From Croceibacterium_A sp966112795 (lineage in GTDB: Bacteria; Pseudomonadota; Alphaproteobacteria; Sphingomonadales; Sphingomonadaceae), in contig CBHWED010000073.1 in assembly GCA_966112795.1 (NCBI GenBank), forward strand, positions 1 to 13,637: DNA of 13,637 bases, in the 5' to 3' direction. Under the pieces are notes generated by a model. The model did not search any database. It saw nothing but the letters and a program-made list of their open reading frames with translations, and was not told the DNA's origin. Position 1 is the first letter of the stretch. Each line of letters starts with the position of its first letter. Below are positions 5,965 to 13,633 of the stretch, in pieces. Made by a program: the position numbers and the translations under genes.

Positions 5965-8223
5965 ATGTCGACCGTCGAACTCGAGCCCGCCGCCGAAGCG
6001 CAAGCCGATCCGCGCGAGCCCTTCGTCACCGGGCTGTGGACCAAGGACGTCGACGTCCGCGACTTCATCCAGGCCAACTACACGCCGTACTACGGCGACG
6101 AGAGCTTCCTCGCCGGGCCCACGGCGCGCACGACGGCGATCTGGGACAAGCTCCAGGCGCTGATGGTCGAGGAGCGCAAAAAGGGCGTGCTCGACGTCTC
6201 GCAGATCCCGAGCTCGATCATTGCGCACGATCCCGGTTACATCGACAAGGACAACGAGATCATCGTCGGCCTCCAGACCGACGCGCCGCTCAAGCGCGCG
6301 ATCATGCCCAACGGCGGGCTCAAGACCGTGATCAACTCGTTGAAGGCGTTCGACTACGAGCCCGACCCGCAGATGGTCGAGACCTTCACCAAGTACCGCA
6401 AGACCCACAACGACGGGGTGTTCGACGCCTACACCGCCGACGTCCGCAAGTGCCGCAGCTCGCACGTGCTGACCGGGCTGCCCGACGCCTATGGCCGCGG
6501 GCGCATCATTGGCGATTATCGGCGAGTGGCGCTCTACGGCGTCGACCGGCTGATCGCGGCGAAGAAGGGCGAGAAGGCCGCGCTCGACCGCGAGTGGACC
6601 ACCCAGGACGTCATCCGCGATCGCGAGGAGCTCAGCGAGCAGATCCGCGCGCTGGGCGAGCTCAAGGAAATGGCTGCCAAGTACGGCTACGACATCTCGG
6701 GCCCGGCGAGTTCGGCGCGCGAAGCGGTGCAGTGGCTCTACTTCGCCTATCTTGCGGCGGTGAAGGAGCAGAATGGCGCGGCGATGTCGCTCGGGCGCGC
6801 CTCGACCTTCCTCGACATCTATATCGAGCGCGACCTCAAGGCCGGCCTGATCACCGAGGAACAGGCGCAGGAGATGATCGACGACTTCGTCATCAAGCTC
6901 AGGATCGTCCGCTTCCTGCGCACGCCCGAGTACGACGAGCTGTTCGCCGGCGATCCGACCTGGGTGACGGAGTCCATCGCCGGGATGGGCGACGACGGGC
7001 GGCCGCTGGTGACCAAGACCAGCTTCCGCTTTCTGCATACGCTGTACAACATCGGCCCGGCGCCCGAGCCGAACCTGACGATCTGGTACACCCCGCTCTT
7101 GCCCGAGGGTTTCCGCCGCTACTCGGCCAAAGTCGCGATCGACACGAGCTCGATCCAGTTCGAGAACGACGAGATCATGCGCGCCGCGTGGGGCGACGAC
7201 GGGGCGATCGCCTGCTGCGTCTCGCCGATGGCGATCGGCAAGCAGATGCAGTTCTTCGGCGCGCGTGCCAACCTCGCCAAGGCGCTGCTCTACGCGATCA
7301 ACGGCGGCCGCGACGAGAAGAGCGGCGAGCAGGTCGCGCCGGCCTCGGACCCGGTGCAGGGCGACTACCTCGAGTTCGACGACGTGCTCGAGAAGTACGA
7401 GGCGCTGATGGACTGGCTCGCGGGGACGTACGTCAGCGCGATGAACGCGATCCACTACATGCACGACAAGTACGCCTACGAGCGGATCGAGATGGCGCTG
7501 CACGACTACAATCCCGTGCGGACGATGGCCTTCGGCATCGCCGGGATGTCGGTGGTCGCCGACAGCCTCTCGGCGATGAAGTATGCGAGGGTGAAGGTGA
7601 TCCGCGACGAGACTGGGCTGATTACCGACTACGAGATCGAAGGGGATTTCCCGAAGTTCGGCAACAACGACAACCGCGTCGACCACCTCGCCACCTGGCT
7701 GGTCAGCACCTTCATGCAGAAGCTGCGCAAGTATCCGACCTACCGCAACGCGCTGCACACCCAGTCGGTGCTGACGATCACCTCGAACGTGGTCTACGGC
7801 AAGGCGACCGGCAACACCCCCGACGGGCGCCGCGCCGGCGAGCCGTTCGCGCCGGGGGCCAACCCGATGCACGGGCGCGACAGCCACGGCATCCACGCCT
7901 CGGCCTCGTCGGTGGCCAAGATCCCATATCGCGACGCGGCCGACGGCATCTCGCTGACCACCACGCTGGTGCCGAGCGGGCTCGGGCGGATCGAGGAGGA
8001 CCGGATCACCAACCTGACCTCGATCCTCGACGGCTACTTCGGGGTCACCGGGTACCACATGAACATCAACGTGCTGAACCGCGAGACGCTGCTCGACGCG
8101 GTCGACCACCCGGAAAAGTACCCGAGCCTGACGATCCGCGTCTCGGGCTACGCGGTCAACTTCATCCGGCTGACCCGCGAGCAGCAGATGGACGTGATCA
8201 ACCGCACGTTCCACGCGGCCTGA
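5965..8223 (+). CDS. pflB: pyruvate formate-lyase (formate C-acetyltransferase)
   Basis: 752 aa, close to the 760 aa of E. coli PflB. It is a cytoplasmic glycyl-radical enzyme converting pyruvate + CoA to acetyl-CoA + formate without NADH production, and it is inactivated by oxygen. Both diagnostic sites are present. The adjacent active-site cysteines are in IACCVSPMAIGKQ (Cys417-Cys418), which distinguishes PFL from glycerol/diol dehydratase-type relatives. The C-terminal glycyl-radical loop is RVSGYAVNF with Gly728, followed by LTREQQMDVINRTFH. Start ATG 5965 has GGAG at 5954-5957. A longer reading from 5911 overlaps the MFS gene in another frame and is unlikely. It is third in the serine dehydratase-MFS-pflB-pflA operon and 4 nt ahead of its activase. 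Its presence implies at least transient micro-oxic or anoxic metabolism. Confidence 0.97.
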   Translation: MSTVELEPAAEAQADPREPFVTGLWTKDVDVRDFIQANYTPYYGDESFLAGPTARTTAIWDKLQALMVEERKKGVLDVSQIPSSIIAHDPGYIDKDNEIIVGLQTDAPLKRAIMPNGGLKTVINSLKAFDYEPDPQMVETFTKYRKTHNDGVFDAYTADVRKCRSSHVLTGLPDAYGRGRIIGDYRRVALYGVDRLIAAKKGEKAALDREWTTQDVIRDREELSEQIRALGELKEMAAKYGYDISGPASSAREAVQWLYFAYLAAVKEQNGAAMSLGRASTFLDIYIERDLKAGLITEEQAQEMIDDFVIKLRIVRFLRTPEYDELFAGDPTWVTESIAGMGDDGRPLVTKTSFRFLHTLYNIGPAPEPNLTIWYTPLLPEGFRRYSAKVAIDTSSIQFENDEIMRAAWGDDGAIACCVSPMAIGKQMQFFGARANLAKALLYAINGGRDEKSGEQVAPASDPVQGDYLEFDDVLEKYEALMDWLAGTYVSAMNAIHYMHDKYAYERIEMALHDYNPVRTMAFGIAGMSVVADSLSAMKYARVKVIRDETGLITDYEIEGDFPKFGNNDNRVDHLATWLVSTFMQKLRKYPTYRNALHTQSVLTITSNVVYGKATGNTPDGRRAGEPFAPGANPMHGRDSHGIHASASSVAKIPYRDAADGISLTTTLVPSGLGRIEEDRITNLTSILDGYFGVTGYHMNINVLNRETLLDAVDHPEKYPSLTIRVSGYAVNFIRLTREQQMDVINRTFHAA

Positions 8224-8227
8224 GCCG

Positions 8228-9070
8228 ATGGGCACCGAGGCCGCCGCTGCCACGCCGCTCGAGGCGACGAGCCCGTTCGAGATGCGCATCCATCTCGGCG
8301 ACGAGGTCGGCGACATGGACGTCCGCTCGGCGCTCAAGAGCGGCGAGATGGGCTTCCTGCATTCGTTCACCACCGGCTCGGCGGTCGACGGGCCGGGCAT
8401 CCGGCTGGTCGCCTGGACCACGGCGTGCATGTTCCGCTGCCAGTACTGCCACAACCCCGACACCTGGACGCTCAGCAACGGCATCCCGGTGACGCTCGAG
8501 CGCGCGATCGCCGAGCTCCAGCTCTACGCCAACAGCCTCAAGCGGATGAACGGCGGCTTCACGCTGTCGGGCGGCGAGCCGCTGATGCAGGACCGCTTTG
8601 CCGTACGGCTGTTCGACGCGGCGCACGCGATGGGCATCCACACCGCGATCGAGACCAACGGCTACTTCGGCGAGCGGCTGTCGGACGAGGAGCTGATGGA
8701 CATCGACCTCGTGCTGCTCGACATGAAGGCGTTCACGCCCGAGCAGCACCAGCGGGTCGCGGGGATCGACAACGAGCCGGTGATCCGGTTCGCCGAGCGG
8801 CTCGCCGCGCTCAAGCGGCCGATGTGGCTGCGCTACGTGCTGGTCCCGGGGCTGACCGACGTGCCCGAGGAGATGGAGCAGCTCGCCGCGTTCGCCGCCG
8901 GGCTCGGCGTGGTCGAGCGCGTCGAGGTCCTGCCGTTCCACCAGCTCGGGCAGTACAAGTGGGACAAGCTCGGCCTCGACTACCAGCTCGAAGGCACCGC
9001 GATGCCGACCCGCGAGCAGGTCGACGCGGCGATCGCGGTGTTCGCAGGGGCGGGGCTCAAGGCCTGCTGA
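8228..9070 (+). CDS. pflA: pyruvate formate-lyase activating enzyme (radical SAM)
   Basis: 280 aa. It uses S-adenosylmethionine and a [4Fe-4S] cluster to create the glycyl radical on PflB. The radical-SAM motif CMFRCQYC gives Cys67, Cys71 and Cys74, preceded by TTGSAVDGPGIR (48-59) and followed by HNPDTW, as in PflA proteins. GGFTLSGGEPLM (109-120) is the SAM-binding GGE motif. IETNGYFG, LLDMKAF and LPFHQLGQYKW are further PflA-type blocks. E. coli PflA (246 aa) begins near residue 41 here, so this protein has about 36-40 additional N-terminal residues, acidic with a DEVGDMDVRSALKSGE stretch. The ATG at 8228 lies 4 nt after the pflB stop with little Shine-Dalgarno, so coupling is likely. Internal ATGs at 8282 and 8348 are possible alternative starts. 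The 3' end overlaps the convergent VirB2-like gene by 14 nt. Confidence 0.95.
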   Translation: MGTEAAAATPLEATSPFEMRIHLGDEVGDMDVRSALKSGEMGFLHSFTTGSAVDGPGIRLVAWTTACMFRCQYCHNPDTWTLSNGIPVTLERAIAELQLYANSLKRMNGGFTLSGGEPLMQDRFAVRLFDAAHAMGIHTAIETNGYFGERLSDEELMDIDLVLLDMKAFTPEQHQRVAGIDNEPVIRFAERLAALKRPMWLRYVLVPGLTDVPEEMEQLAAFAAGLGVVERVEVLPFHQLGQYKWDKLGLDYQLEGTAMPTREQVDAAIAVFAGAGLKAC

Positions 9071-9371
9071 GAAGCTCCGGCTCGGCGGTCAGCACCGGCT
9101 CGGCCGCGGCCGGGTGCGCCGCCTCGTCGGCCGCGCGGCGGACGCCCGCGGCGATGGTCGAGGCGCCGAGCAGCACGAAGCAGGCGATCACCACGCGCAG
9201 CCCGTCGCGCACCGCGAGGTGGCCGGTCATCATGCGGAGGCCGACGAAGGCGATCGCGATCACGCACAGGCTGACCGCGACGGTGCCGAGCAGGGTCCCG
9301 GTGACCCATTGCCCGGCGGCGGCGAAGACCGAGCTCGGCGGGACGTCGAACAGCGAGGGCTGGGCGCTCAT
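9057..9371 (-). CDS. TrbC/VirB2-like small membrane protein, orphan
   Basis: 104 aa with two hydrophobic segments, about 28-46 (LGTVAVSLCVIAIAFVGLR) and about 58-76 (LRVVIACFVLLGASTIAAG), joined by a short loop MMTGHLAVRDG. The order (W..GTLLGTVA, G..MMTG, RDGLRV, CF.LLGASTIAAG) fits the TrbC/VirB2 pilin family (PF04956) of type IV secretion systems, in the short form without an obvious long signal peptide. No other virB/trb/tra gene is in the window. It follows the DMT permease by 31 nt on the same strand, so the two may be cotranscribed. No clear Shine-Dalgarno precedes the ATG. The C-terminal tail (about 79-104) is Ala/Glu-rich. The family assignment is by pattern recollection. Alternatively it is simply a two-helix membrane protein of unknown function. 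Confidence 0.68.
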   Translation of the reverse strand: MSAQPSLFDVPPSSVFAAAGQWVTGTLLGTVAVSLCVIAIAFVGLRMMTGHLAVRDGLRVVIACFVLLGASTIAAGVRRAADEAAHPAAAEPVLTAEPELLSRP

Positions 9372-9402
9372 GCGCGGGTTCTAGGCCAGCCAGGCCCGGC
9401 CG

Positions 9403-10284
9403 TCACGCGGTCCGTTTCTCGGGCGGCCGGCGGGTCTTGAGCGCGACCAGCACGCCCGATCCGGCGACGATCGCCATGCCGACGAGGCTTTGCGTATCGG
9501 GAATGTGCGCGAACACGAGCCAGCCGAGCAGGCCGGCCCAGAGCAGTTGGAAGTAGTTGAGCGGCGCGATCAGCGAGGCCGGGGCGTAGCGGAAGGCGGC
9601 GGTGAACATGAAGTGGCCGACCCCGCCGAACACGCCGAGGCTGGCGAACAGCACGGCTTCGAGTGGGCTCGGCACGCGGCTCTCGAGGTACCACGGCATC
9701 GCCAGGCCATAGAGGATCGAGCCGGCGAGAGCGGTGTAGAACAGCAGCGCGAACGTGCTCTCGCTCGCGGCGAGCACCCGCGAGAGGAGCTGGTAGCCGA
9801 GATTGAGCACCACCGCGGCGAGCACGAACACCGCACCGCTCGAGACCACGTCGCTGCCCGGGCGGACGATCAGCATGACCCCGGCGAGGCCGCCGATCGT
9901 CGCCAGCCAGCCGACCCAGCCGACGCGCTCGCCGAGCACCCGGCCGGCGACCGCGACCAGCAGGATCGGCGAGAGGAAGGTGATCGCGGTCATCTCGGCG
10001 ACCGGCATGCGCTGGAGCGCGAGCCCGATCAGCAGCGAGGCCACCGCGAGGCAGAACGCGCGGATCCAGACCAGCCCGGTGCGCTGCGTGCGGATCATCT
10101 GCCGGCTGTGCGTCGGGCCGAGGAAGGCCGCCATCAGCAGCAGGTTGCCGAGATAGCGCACGCCGACGATCAGCGGCACCTCGTGCGTCTGCGTCAGGTA
10201 CTTGGTCGTCGTGTCCATGCACGCGAACAGCGCGAGCGCGGCCACGCACAGCAGGGCGCCGCGGATGGGGTGGTGCTCGTGCAT
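9403..10284 (-). CDS. EamA/DMT-superfamily permease
   Basis: 293 aa, about ten hydrophobic segments in two EamA-type repeats, the usual size for drug/metabolite transporters. Recognisable features are the DTTTKYL segment near the end of TM1 (24-30), RAFCLAVASLL (75-85), PVAEMTAITFLSPILLVAVAGRVLGERVG (94-122, the typical EamA helix pair ending in LGER), LIVRPG (138-143), and in the second half AFRYAPASLIAPLNYFQLLWAGLLGWLVF (230-258), the repeat-2 equivalent. A short basic tail follows. ATG 10284 was chosen because the protein begins HPIRGALLC directly ahead of TM1 and a GAGAGA-like site is upstream; the frame extends 60 codons further without homology, across the promoter region. It is transcribed divergently from the MarR-type regulator, a common regulator/target arrangement. 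Substrate unknown. Confidence 0.88.
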   Translation of the reverse strand: MHEHHPIRGALLCVAALALFACMDTTTKYLTQTHEVPLIVGVRYLGNLLLMAAFLGPTHSRQMIRTQRTGLVWIRAFCLAVASLLIGLALQRMPVAEMTAITFLSPILLVAVAGRVLGERVGWVGWLATIGGLAGVMLIVRPGSDVVSSGAVFVLAAVVLNLGYQLLSRVLAASESTFALLFYTALAGSILYGLAMPWYLESRVPSPLEAVLFASLGVFGGVGHFMFTAAFRYAPASLIAPLNYFQLLWAGLLGWLVFAHIPDTQSLVGMAIVAGSGVLVALKTRRPPEKRTA

Positions 10285-10373
10285 CGGGTCTCTCGGCAGC
10301 GGCGGTCTACCGCCGGCGGGTCGGCCCGGCGCTACGGGGTTTGGCCCGCTTGCGCCAGTGCCGACCGACCAAC

Positions 10374-10389
10374 CGTATCTGGCGATACG
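10374..10389. promoter_or_regulatory. short inverted repeat CGTATC-TGGC-GATACG
   Basis: A perfect 6-bp inverted repeat with a 4-nt spacer lies in the 160-bp region between the divergent permease and MarR-type genes, just upstream of the regulator promoter's -35. It could be a second operator half of the same control region or a site for another regulator. Confidence 0.35.
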
Positions 10390-10396
10390 TTTCGAC

Positions 10397-10427
10397 TTGG
10401 CCCGATTGTATCCAATTGCTACAATCG
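10397..10427 (+). promoter_or_regulatory. promoter of the MarR-type gene with overlapping operator
   Basis: TTGGCC (10397-10402) and TACAAT (10420-10425) are separated by exactly 17 nt, a good sigma-70-type promoter for the downstream GTG-started gene, with a transcription start expected near 10432. The -10 element is inside the right arm of a perfect inverted repeat, CGATTGTA (10403-10410) / TACAATCG (10420-10427), with a 9-nt spacer that contains CAATTG. A MarR-family dimer bound here would block the -10 and spacer, the usual pattern of autorepression, and could also affect the divergent permease gene. Confidence 0.6.
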
Positions 10428-10444
10428 CGAACGAGGGGGATGTC

Positions 10445-10927
10445 GTGAAGCTCGCTGAGATCATCGGCTATCGGCTGGACATGGCGCGCTGCGCGGCGTT
10501 GCGCAGCGTCCATCGCCTGCTCGACGACACCCCGTTCCGCCCCGCCGACACCACCGCGCTGCTGCTGGTCCGCGAACGGCCCGGCTGCGACCAGACCACG
10601 CTCGGACGCGCGCTCGCGGGCAACCGTTCGGTGGGCATGAAAGTCGCCACCCGGCTCGAGGCGCGCGGGCTGCTGACGCGCGGCGAGGGACGCAACCGGC
10701 GCAGCAAGGGACTTTACCTGACACCCGCGGGCGAGGCGGCGCTGGCCGACCTGCTCGCGCGCCACGACGAGGCCGAGCGGCGGCTCTGCGCGGCCCTCGC
10801 GCCCGGCGAGCGCGCGACGCTGCTCACGTTGCTCGGCAAGATCGAACGGGCCGTGCTCGACGAGGAAGCCGCGCTGCGCGCGGCCCGTCCGGGCACCCCC
10901 GGCCAAGGAGATCACGAGGCAGGCTGA
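10445..10927 (+). CDS. MarR-family transcriptional regulator
   Basis: 160 aa, typical MarR length. A helical N-terminal dimerisation part (KLAEIIGYRLDMARCAALRS...) is followed by a winged helix-turn-helix: DQTTLGRALAGNRSVGMKVATRLEARGLLTRGEG (about 48-81) with the wing NRRSKGLYLTPAGEAAL. A C-terminal helix (ARHDEAERRLCAALAPGERATLLTLLGKIERAVL) completes the fold. Start GTG 10445 has a GAGGGGG site just upstream and sits about 13 nt after the expected transcription start. Longer readings from 10202 run back across the promoter and antisense to the permease gene and are rejected. It is divergent from the EamA permease and 62 nt upstream of the TonB-dependent receptor on the same strand, so either may be a target. 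The effector is unknown. Confidence 0.9.
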   Translation: MKLAEIIGYRLDMARCAALRSVHRLLDDTPFRPADTTALLLVRERPGCDQTTLGRALAGNRSVGMKVATRLEARGLLTRGEGRNRRSKGLYLTPAGEAALADLLARHDEAERRLCAALAPGERATLLTLLGKIERAVLDEEAALRAARPGTPGQGDHEAG

Positions 10928-10989
10928 CCTGCCGTCCATCACCGGCGACGGCAAGGGCCGCGCCGACAATCACCAGGGAGACGATTGCG

Positions 10990-13488
10990 ATGAATACCCG
11001 GCTATCCTTGTTATGCACTTCCGCGCTGGCGCTGCTCGTGGCGCTGCCGGCGACGGCGCAGGACGCACCCGCCAATGCTGACACGCCAGCCAGCGGCGAC
11101 GAGATCCTCGTCACGGCGCAATTCCGCCAGCAGAACCTGCAGGACACGCCGCTGGCGATCACCGCGGTCAACGCCGAGATGCTCGAGGCGCGCAGCCAGA
11201 CCGACATCAGCCAGGTGGCGAGCCAGGCGCCGTCGGTGACGCTCAAGCCGCAAGGCGCCGCGTTCGGTCCCTCGCTCGCGGCGAACATCCGCGGCGTCGG
11301 CCAGTACGACTTCAACCCCGCGCTCGAGCCCGGGGTCGGGCTCTACGTCGACGACGTGTACTACGCGACGCTGACCGGCTCGATCTTCGACCTGCTCGAT
11401 CTCGACCGGGTCGAGATCCTGCGCGGCCCGCAAGGCACGCTCGCCGGGCGCAACTCGATCGGCGGGGCGATCAAGCTCTACTCGCAGCGGCCGGAAGGGA
11501 CCAACACCGGCTCGATCAGCGCGGCCTACGGCAGCCGCAACCGGGTCGACTTGCGCGCCAGCGCCGACTTCAACCTCGCCGAGGGCGTCGATGCGCGCCT
11601 TGCCGGCGTGGCCAAGCGGCAGGACGGCTACGTCAAGCGGCTCGACTTCGGCTGCGTCTATCCGGTCGGCGGCGGCGCGCGCCTGCCGGCCGACGCGCCG
11701 CTCAACGCCGGCGCCGAGATCAACCCGGTCGGCGGCATCCCCGCGACCCTGCCGTCGAACAGCGACTGCGTCGTCGCCGACGAGGGCGAGGTCGATTACA
11801 TGGGCGTGCGCGGGCAGCTGCGGTTCCGGCCGACCGACACGATCGATATCAACCTGATCGCCGACTACACGATCGACGACCGCTGGCAGGTCGGCTCGGT
11901 GCTGCTCGAGACTTATTATCCGAACGGCGTGCTTTCGAGCCCGCACTTCCCGCTGCCGGCCAACCCGCCGTACAACAACGCCACGGCGCCGGGCCGCGAC
12001 ATCAATCCCTACGGTGCGGGGATCGCCTACGACACGCGGTTCGTCTGCGGGCGCTATTGCAACTTCGCCAGCTACACCAACGACCCCGACACGACCTGGC
12101 CGATCCGCGACCAGGCCGACGGGCGCATCAAGTTCGAGGGCTGGGGCCTCTCGGGCCAGGTCGACTGGGACATCGCCGACCAGCTCCAACTGGTCTCGAT
12201 CACCGCGTATCGCGCCTACACCTCGAACTTCGAGAACGACAACGACACCTCGCCGCTCGCGCACAGCCTCGGGTACGGCCCGCTGACGTTCGACTTCTTC
12301 AGCCAGGAGCTGCGCCTCAACGGCACGTTCGGGGCCAACGAGGAGATCGAGTACACAGTCGGCGGCTATTACAGCGACCAGCGGTCGGTCTACACCTCGT
12401 TCCAGGGACTGCGCGCGTCGAACTTGCGCTTCGTGCAGAGCGATCCGGTCGACCTCGAGAGCAAGGCGCTGTTCGCCAACGTCGGCTGGACGCCGATCGA
12501 GCCGCTGACGATCAACGCCGGCATCCGCTACACCGAGGAGGACAAGACCTACACCTACAGCCGCAAGGGCCCCGAAGGGCAGCCGGCCCCGCCGGCGCTC
12601 GCGCCGCTCGATGGCCTCGTCGGCGAAGCCTCGGCCGAGCGGTTCGATTACCGCATCGCCGCGCAGTACCGCTGGACCGACGAGTTCATGACTTACGCGC
12701 AGTTCGCCACCGGCTTCAAAGGCGGCGGCGTCAACCCGCGGCCGTTCTTCCCGCAGCAGGTGCTGCCGTTCGGCCCCGAGACGCTGCAGTCATGGGAAGC
12801 GGGCTTCAAGAGCGACCTGTTCGATCGCCGGGTGCGGCTCAACGTCGCGGCGTTCTTCAGCAAGTACAAGGATATCCAGCTCACTCTGACCAACTGCACG
12901 GTGCAGGCGGGCGCCGGGTTCGGCGCGCCCTGCGCGCTGCCGGTCAACGCCGGCGACGCCGAGATGAAGGGCATCGAGGCCGAAGCCACGCTGCGCCCGA
13001 TCGACGGCTTGCTGATCGACGCCTCGGGTGCGTTCCTCGACTTCGACTACAAGGAGTTCGCCAGCTTCACCACGCCGACGGGCACCGTCAGCGTGGGCGG
13101 GCCGACGAACATCAACGCGCCACAGTTCGGCGATTATCCGGCGTTCACCCCGCGCTGGAAATGGAGCCTCGGCGCGCAGTACGAGATCGCGCTTGGCGGC
13201 AACACCGGCACGCTGACCCCGCGTCTCGATGCCGCCTACCAGGGCGACATCCACACCAACCCGATCAACCGCGAAAGCAACCGCATCGACGACTACGTGC
13301 TCGCCAACGCGCGCCTGACCTGGCGCAACGCGAACGAGGATCTCGAGGTGGCGCTCGAGGTCACCAACCTGTTCGACGAGTACTACTACCTGTCGATCAA
13401 CGACCAGACCACCGGCGGCCAGGGCTACGCCAACGCCCAGCCGGGCCGGCCGCGCGAATGGGCGGTCGGGGTCAAGAAGAAGTTCTGA
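10990..13488 (+). CDS. TonB-dependent outer-membrane receptor
   Basis: 832 aa. The signal peptide MNTRLSLLCTSALALLVALP ends near ATAQ (21-24), and a TonB box-like DEILVTAQ lies at 37-44. The plug domain has DTPLAITAV, ANIRGVGQ, GLYVDDVYY and the hallmark RVEILRGPQGTLAGRNSIGGAI. The rest is a 22-strand type beta-barrel with alternating aromatic strands, ending EWAVGVKKKF with a terminal Phe, as needed for outer-membrane insertion. The mature protein has six cysteines in three near pairs (222/260, 353/357, 636/648), probably disulfides in external loops. Start ATG 10990 has AGGGAGA upstream, and a terminator follows 11 nt after the stop. The substrate is unknown; this sphingomonad type takes up varied compounds, not only siderophores. 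It probably depends on the MarR gene for its transcription or is cotranscribed with it. Confidence 0.95.
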   Translation: MNTRLSLLCTSALALLVALPATAQDAPANADTPASGDEILVTAQFRQQNLQDTPLAITAVNAEMLEARSQTDISQVASQAPSVTLKPQGAAFGPSLAANIRGVGQYDFNPALEPGVGLYVDDVYYATLTGSIFDLLDLDRVEILRGPQGTLAGRNSIGGAIKLYSQRPEGTNTGSISAAYGSRNRVDLRASADFNLAEGVDARLAGVAKRQDGYVKRLDFGCVYPVGGGARLPADAPLNAGAEINPVGGIPATLPSNSDCVVADEGEVDYMGVRGQLRFRPTDTIDINLIADYTIDDRWQVGSVLLETYYPNGVLSSPHFPLPANPPYNNATAPGRDINPYGAGIAYDTRFVCGRYCNFASYTNDPDTTWPIRDQADGRIKFEGWGLSGQVDWDIADQLQLVSITAYRAYTSNFENDNDTSPLAHSLGYGPLTFDFFSQELRLNGTFGANEEIEYTVGGYYSDQRSVYTSFQGLRASNLRFVQSDPVDLESKALFANVGWTPIEPLTINAGIRYTEEDKTYTYSRKGPEGQPAPPALAPLDGLVGEASAERFDYRIAAQYRWTDEFMTYAQFATGFKGGGVNPRPFFPQQVLPFGPETLQSWEAGFKSDLFDRRVRLNVAAFFSKYKDIQLTLTNCTVQAGAGFGAPCALPVNAGDAEMKGIEAEATLRPIDGLLIDASGAFLDFDYKEFASFTTPTGTVSVGGPTNINAPQFGDYPAFTPRWKWSLGAQYEIALGGNTGTLTPRLDAAYQGDIHTNPINRESNRIDDYVLANARLTWRNANEDLEVALEVTNLFDEYYYLSINDQTTGGQGYANAQPGRPREWAVGVKKKF

Positions 13489-13499
13489 GTTGGGGGAGG

Positions 13500-13531
13500 G
13501 GCAGGGCCGCCGCCGGCGGTCCTGCCATTTT
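13500..13531 (+). terminator. rho-independent terminator of the TonB-dependent receptor gene
   Basis: GGCAGGGCCGCC (13500-13511) pairs with GGCGGTCCTGCC (13515-13526) over 12 positions with one G-U pair and a GCC loop, followed by ATTTT (13527-13531). A smaller dyad, GGGAA-GAT-TTCCC (13534-13546), follows without a T-run and may belong to the 3' flank of the convergent tRNA gene. Confidence 0.8.
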
Positions 13532-13556
13532 CCGGGAAGATTTCCCTGAATACCAC

Positions 13557-13633
13557 TGGTCGGGACGACTGGATTCGAACCAGCGACCCCCACACCCCCA
13601 GTGTGATGCGCTACCAGGCTGCGCTACGTCCCG
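13557..13633 (-). tRNA. tRNA-Pro (anticodon GGG)
   Basis: 77 nt with every arm verifiable on the minus strand: acceptor CGGGACG (13633-13627) with CGTCCCG, D stem GCGC/GCGC, anticodon stem TCACA/TGTGG with loop CTGGGGG giving anticodon GGG, five-base variable loop GGGTC, T arm GCTGG-TTCGAAT-CCAGT, discriminator A and an encoded CCA end. The C1-G72 pair with A73 is the identity pattern of bacterial tRNA-Pro. Only 4 nt of its upstream sequence are in the window, so no promoter can be seen. It is convergent with the TonB-dependent receptor gene. Confidence 0.97.

Noticed and set aside
5827..8484. An open frame of 885 codons on the minus strand opposite pflB
   Set aside because: It mirrors the codon bias of pflB; there is no recognisable motif or ribosome-binding context, and it crosses both ends of pflB into neighbouring genes.
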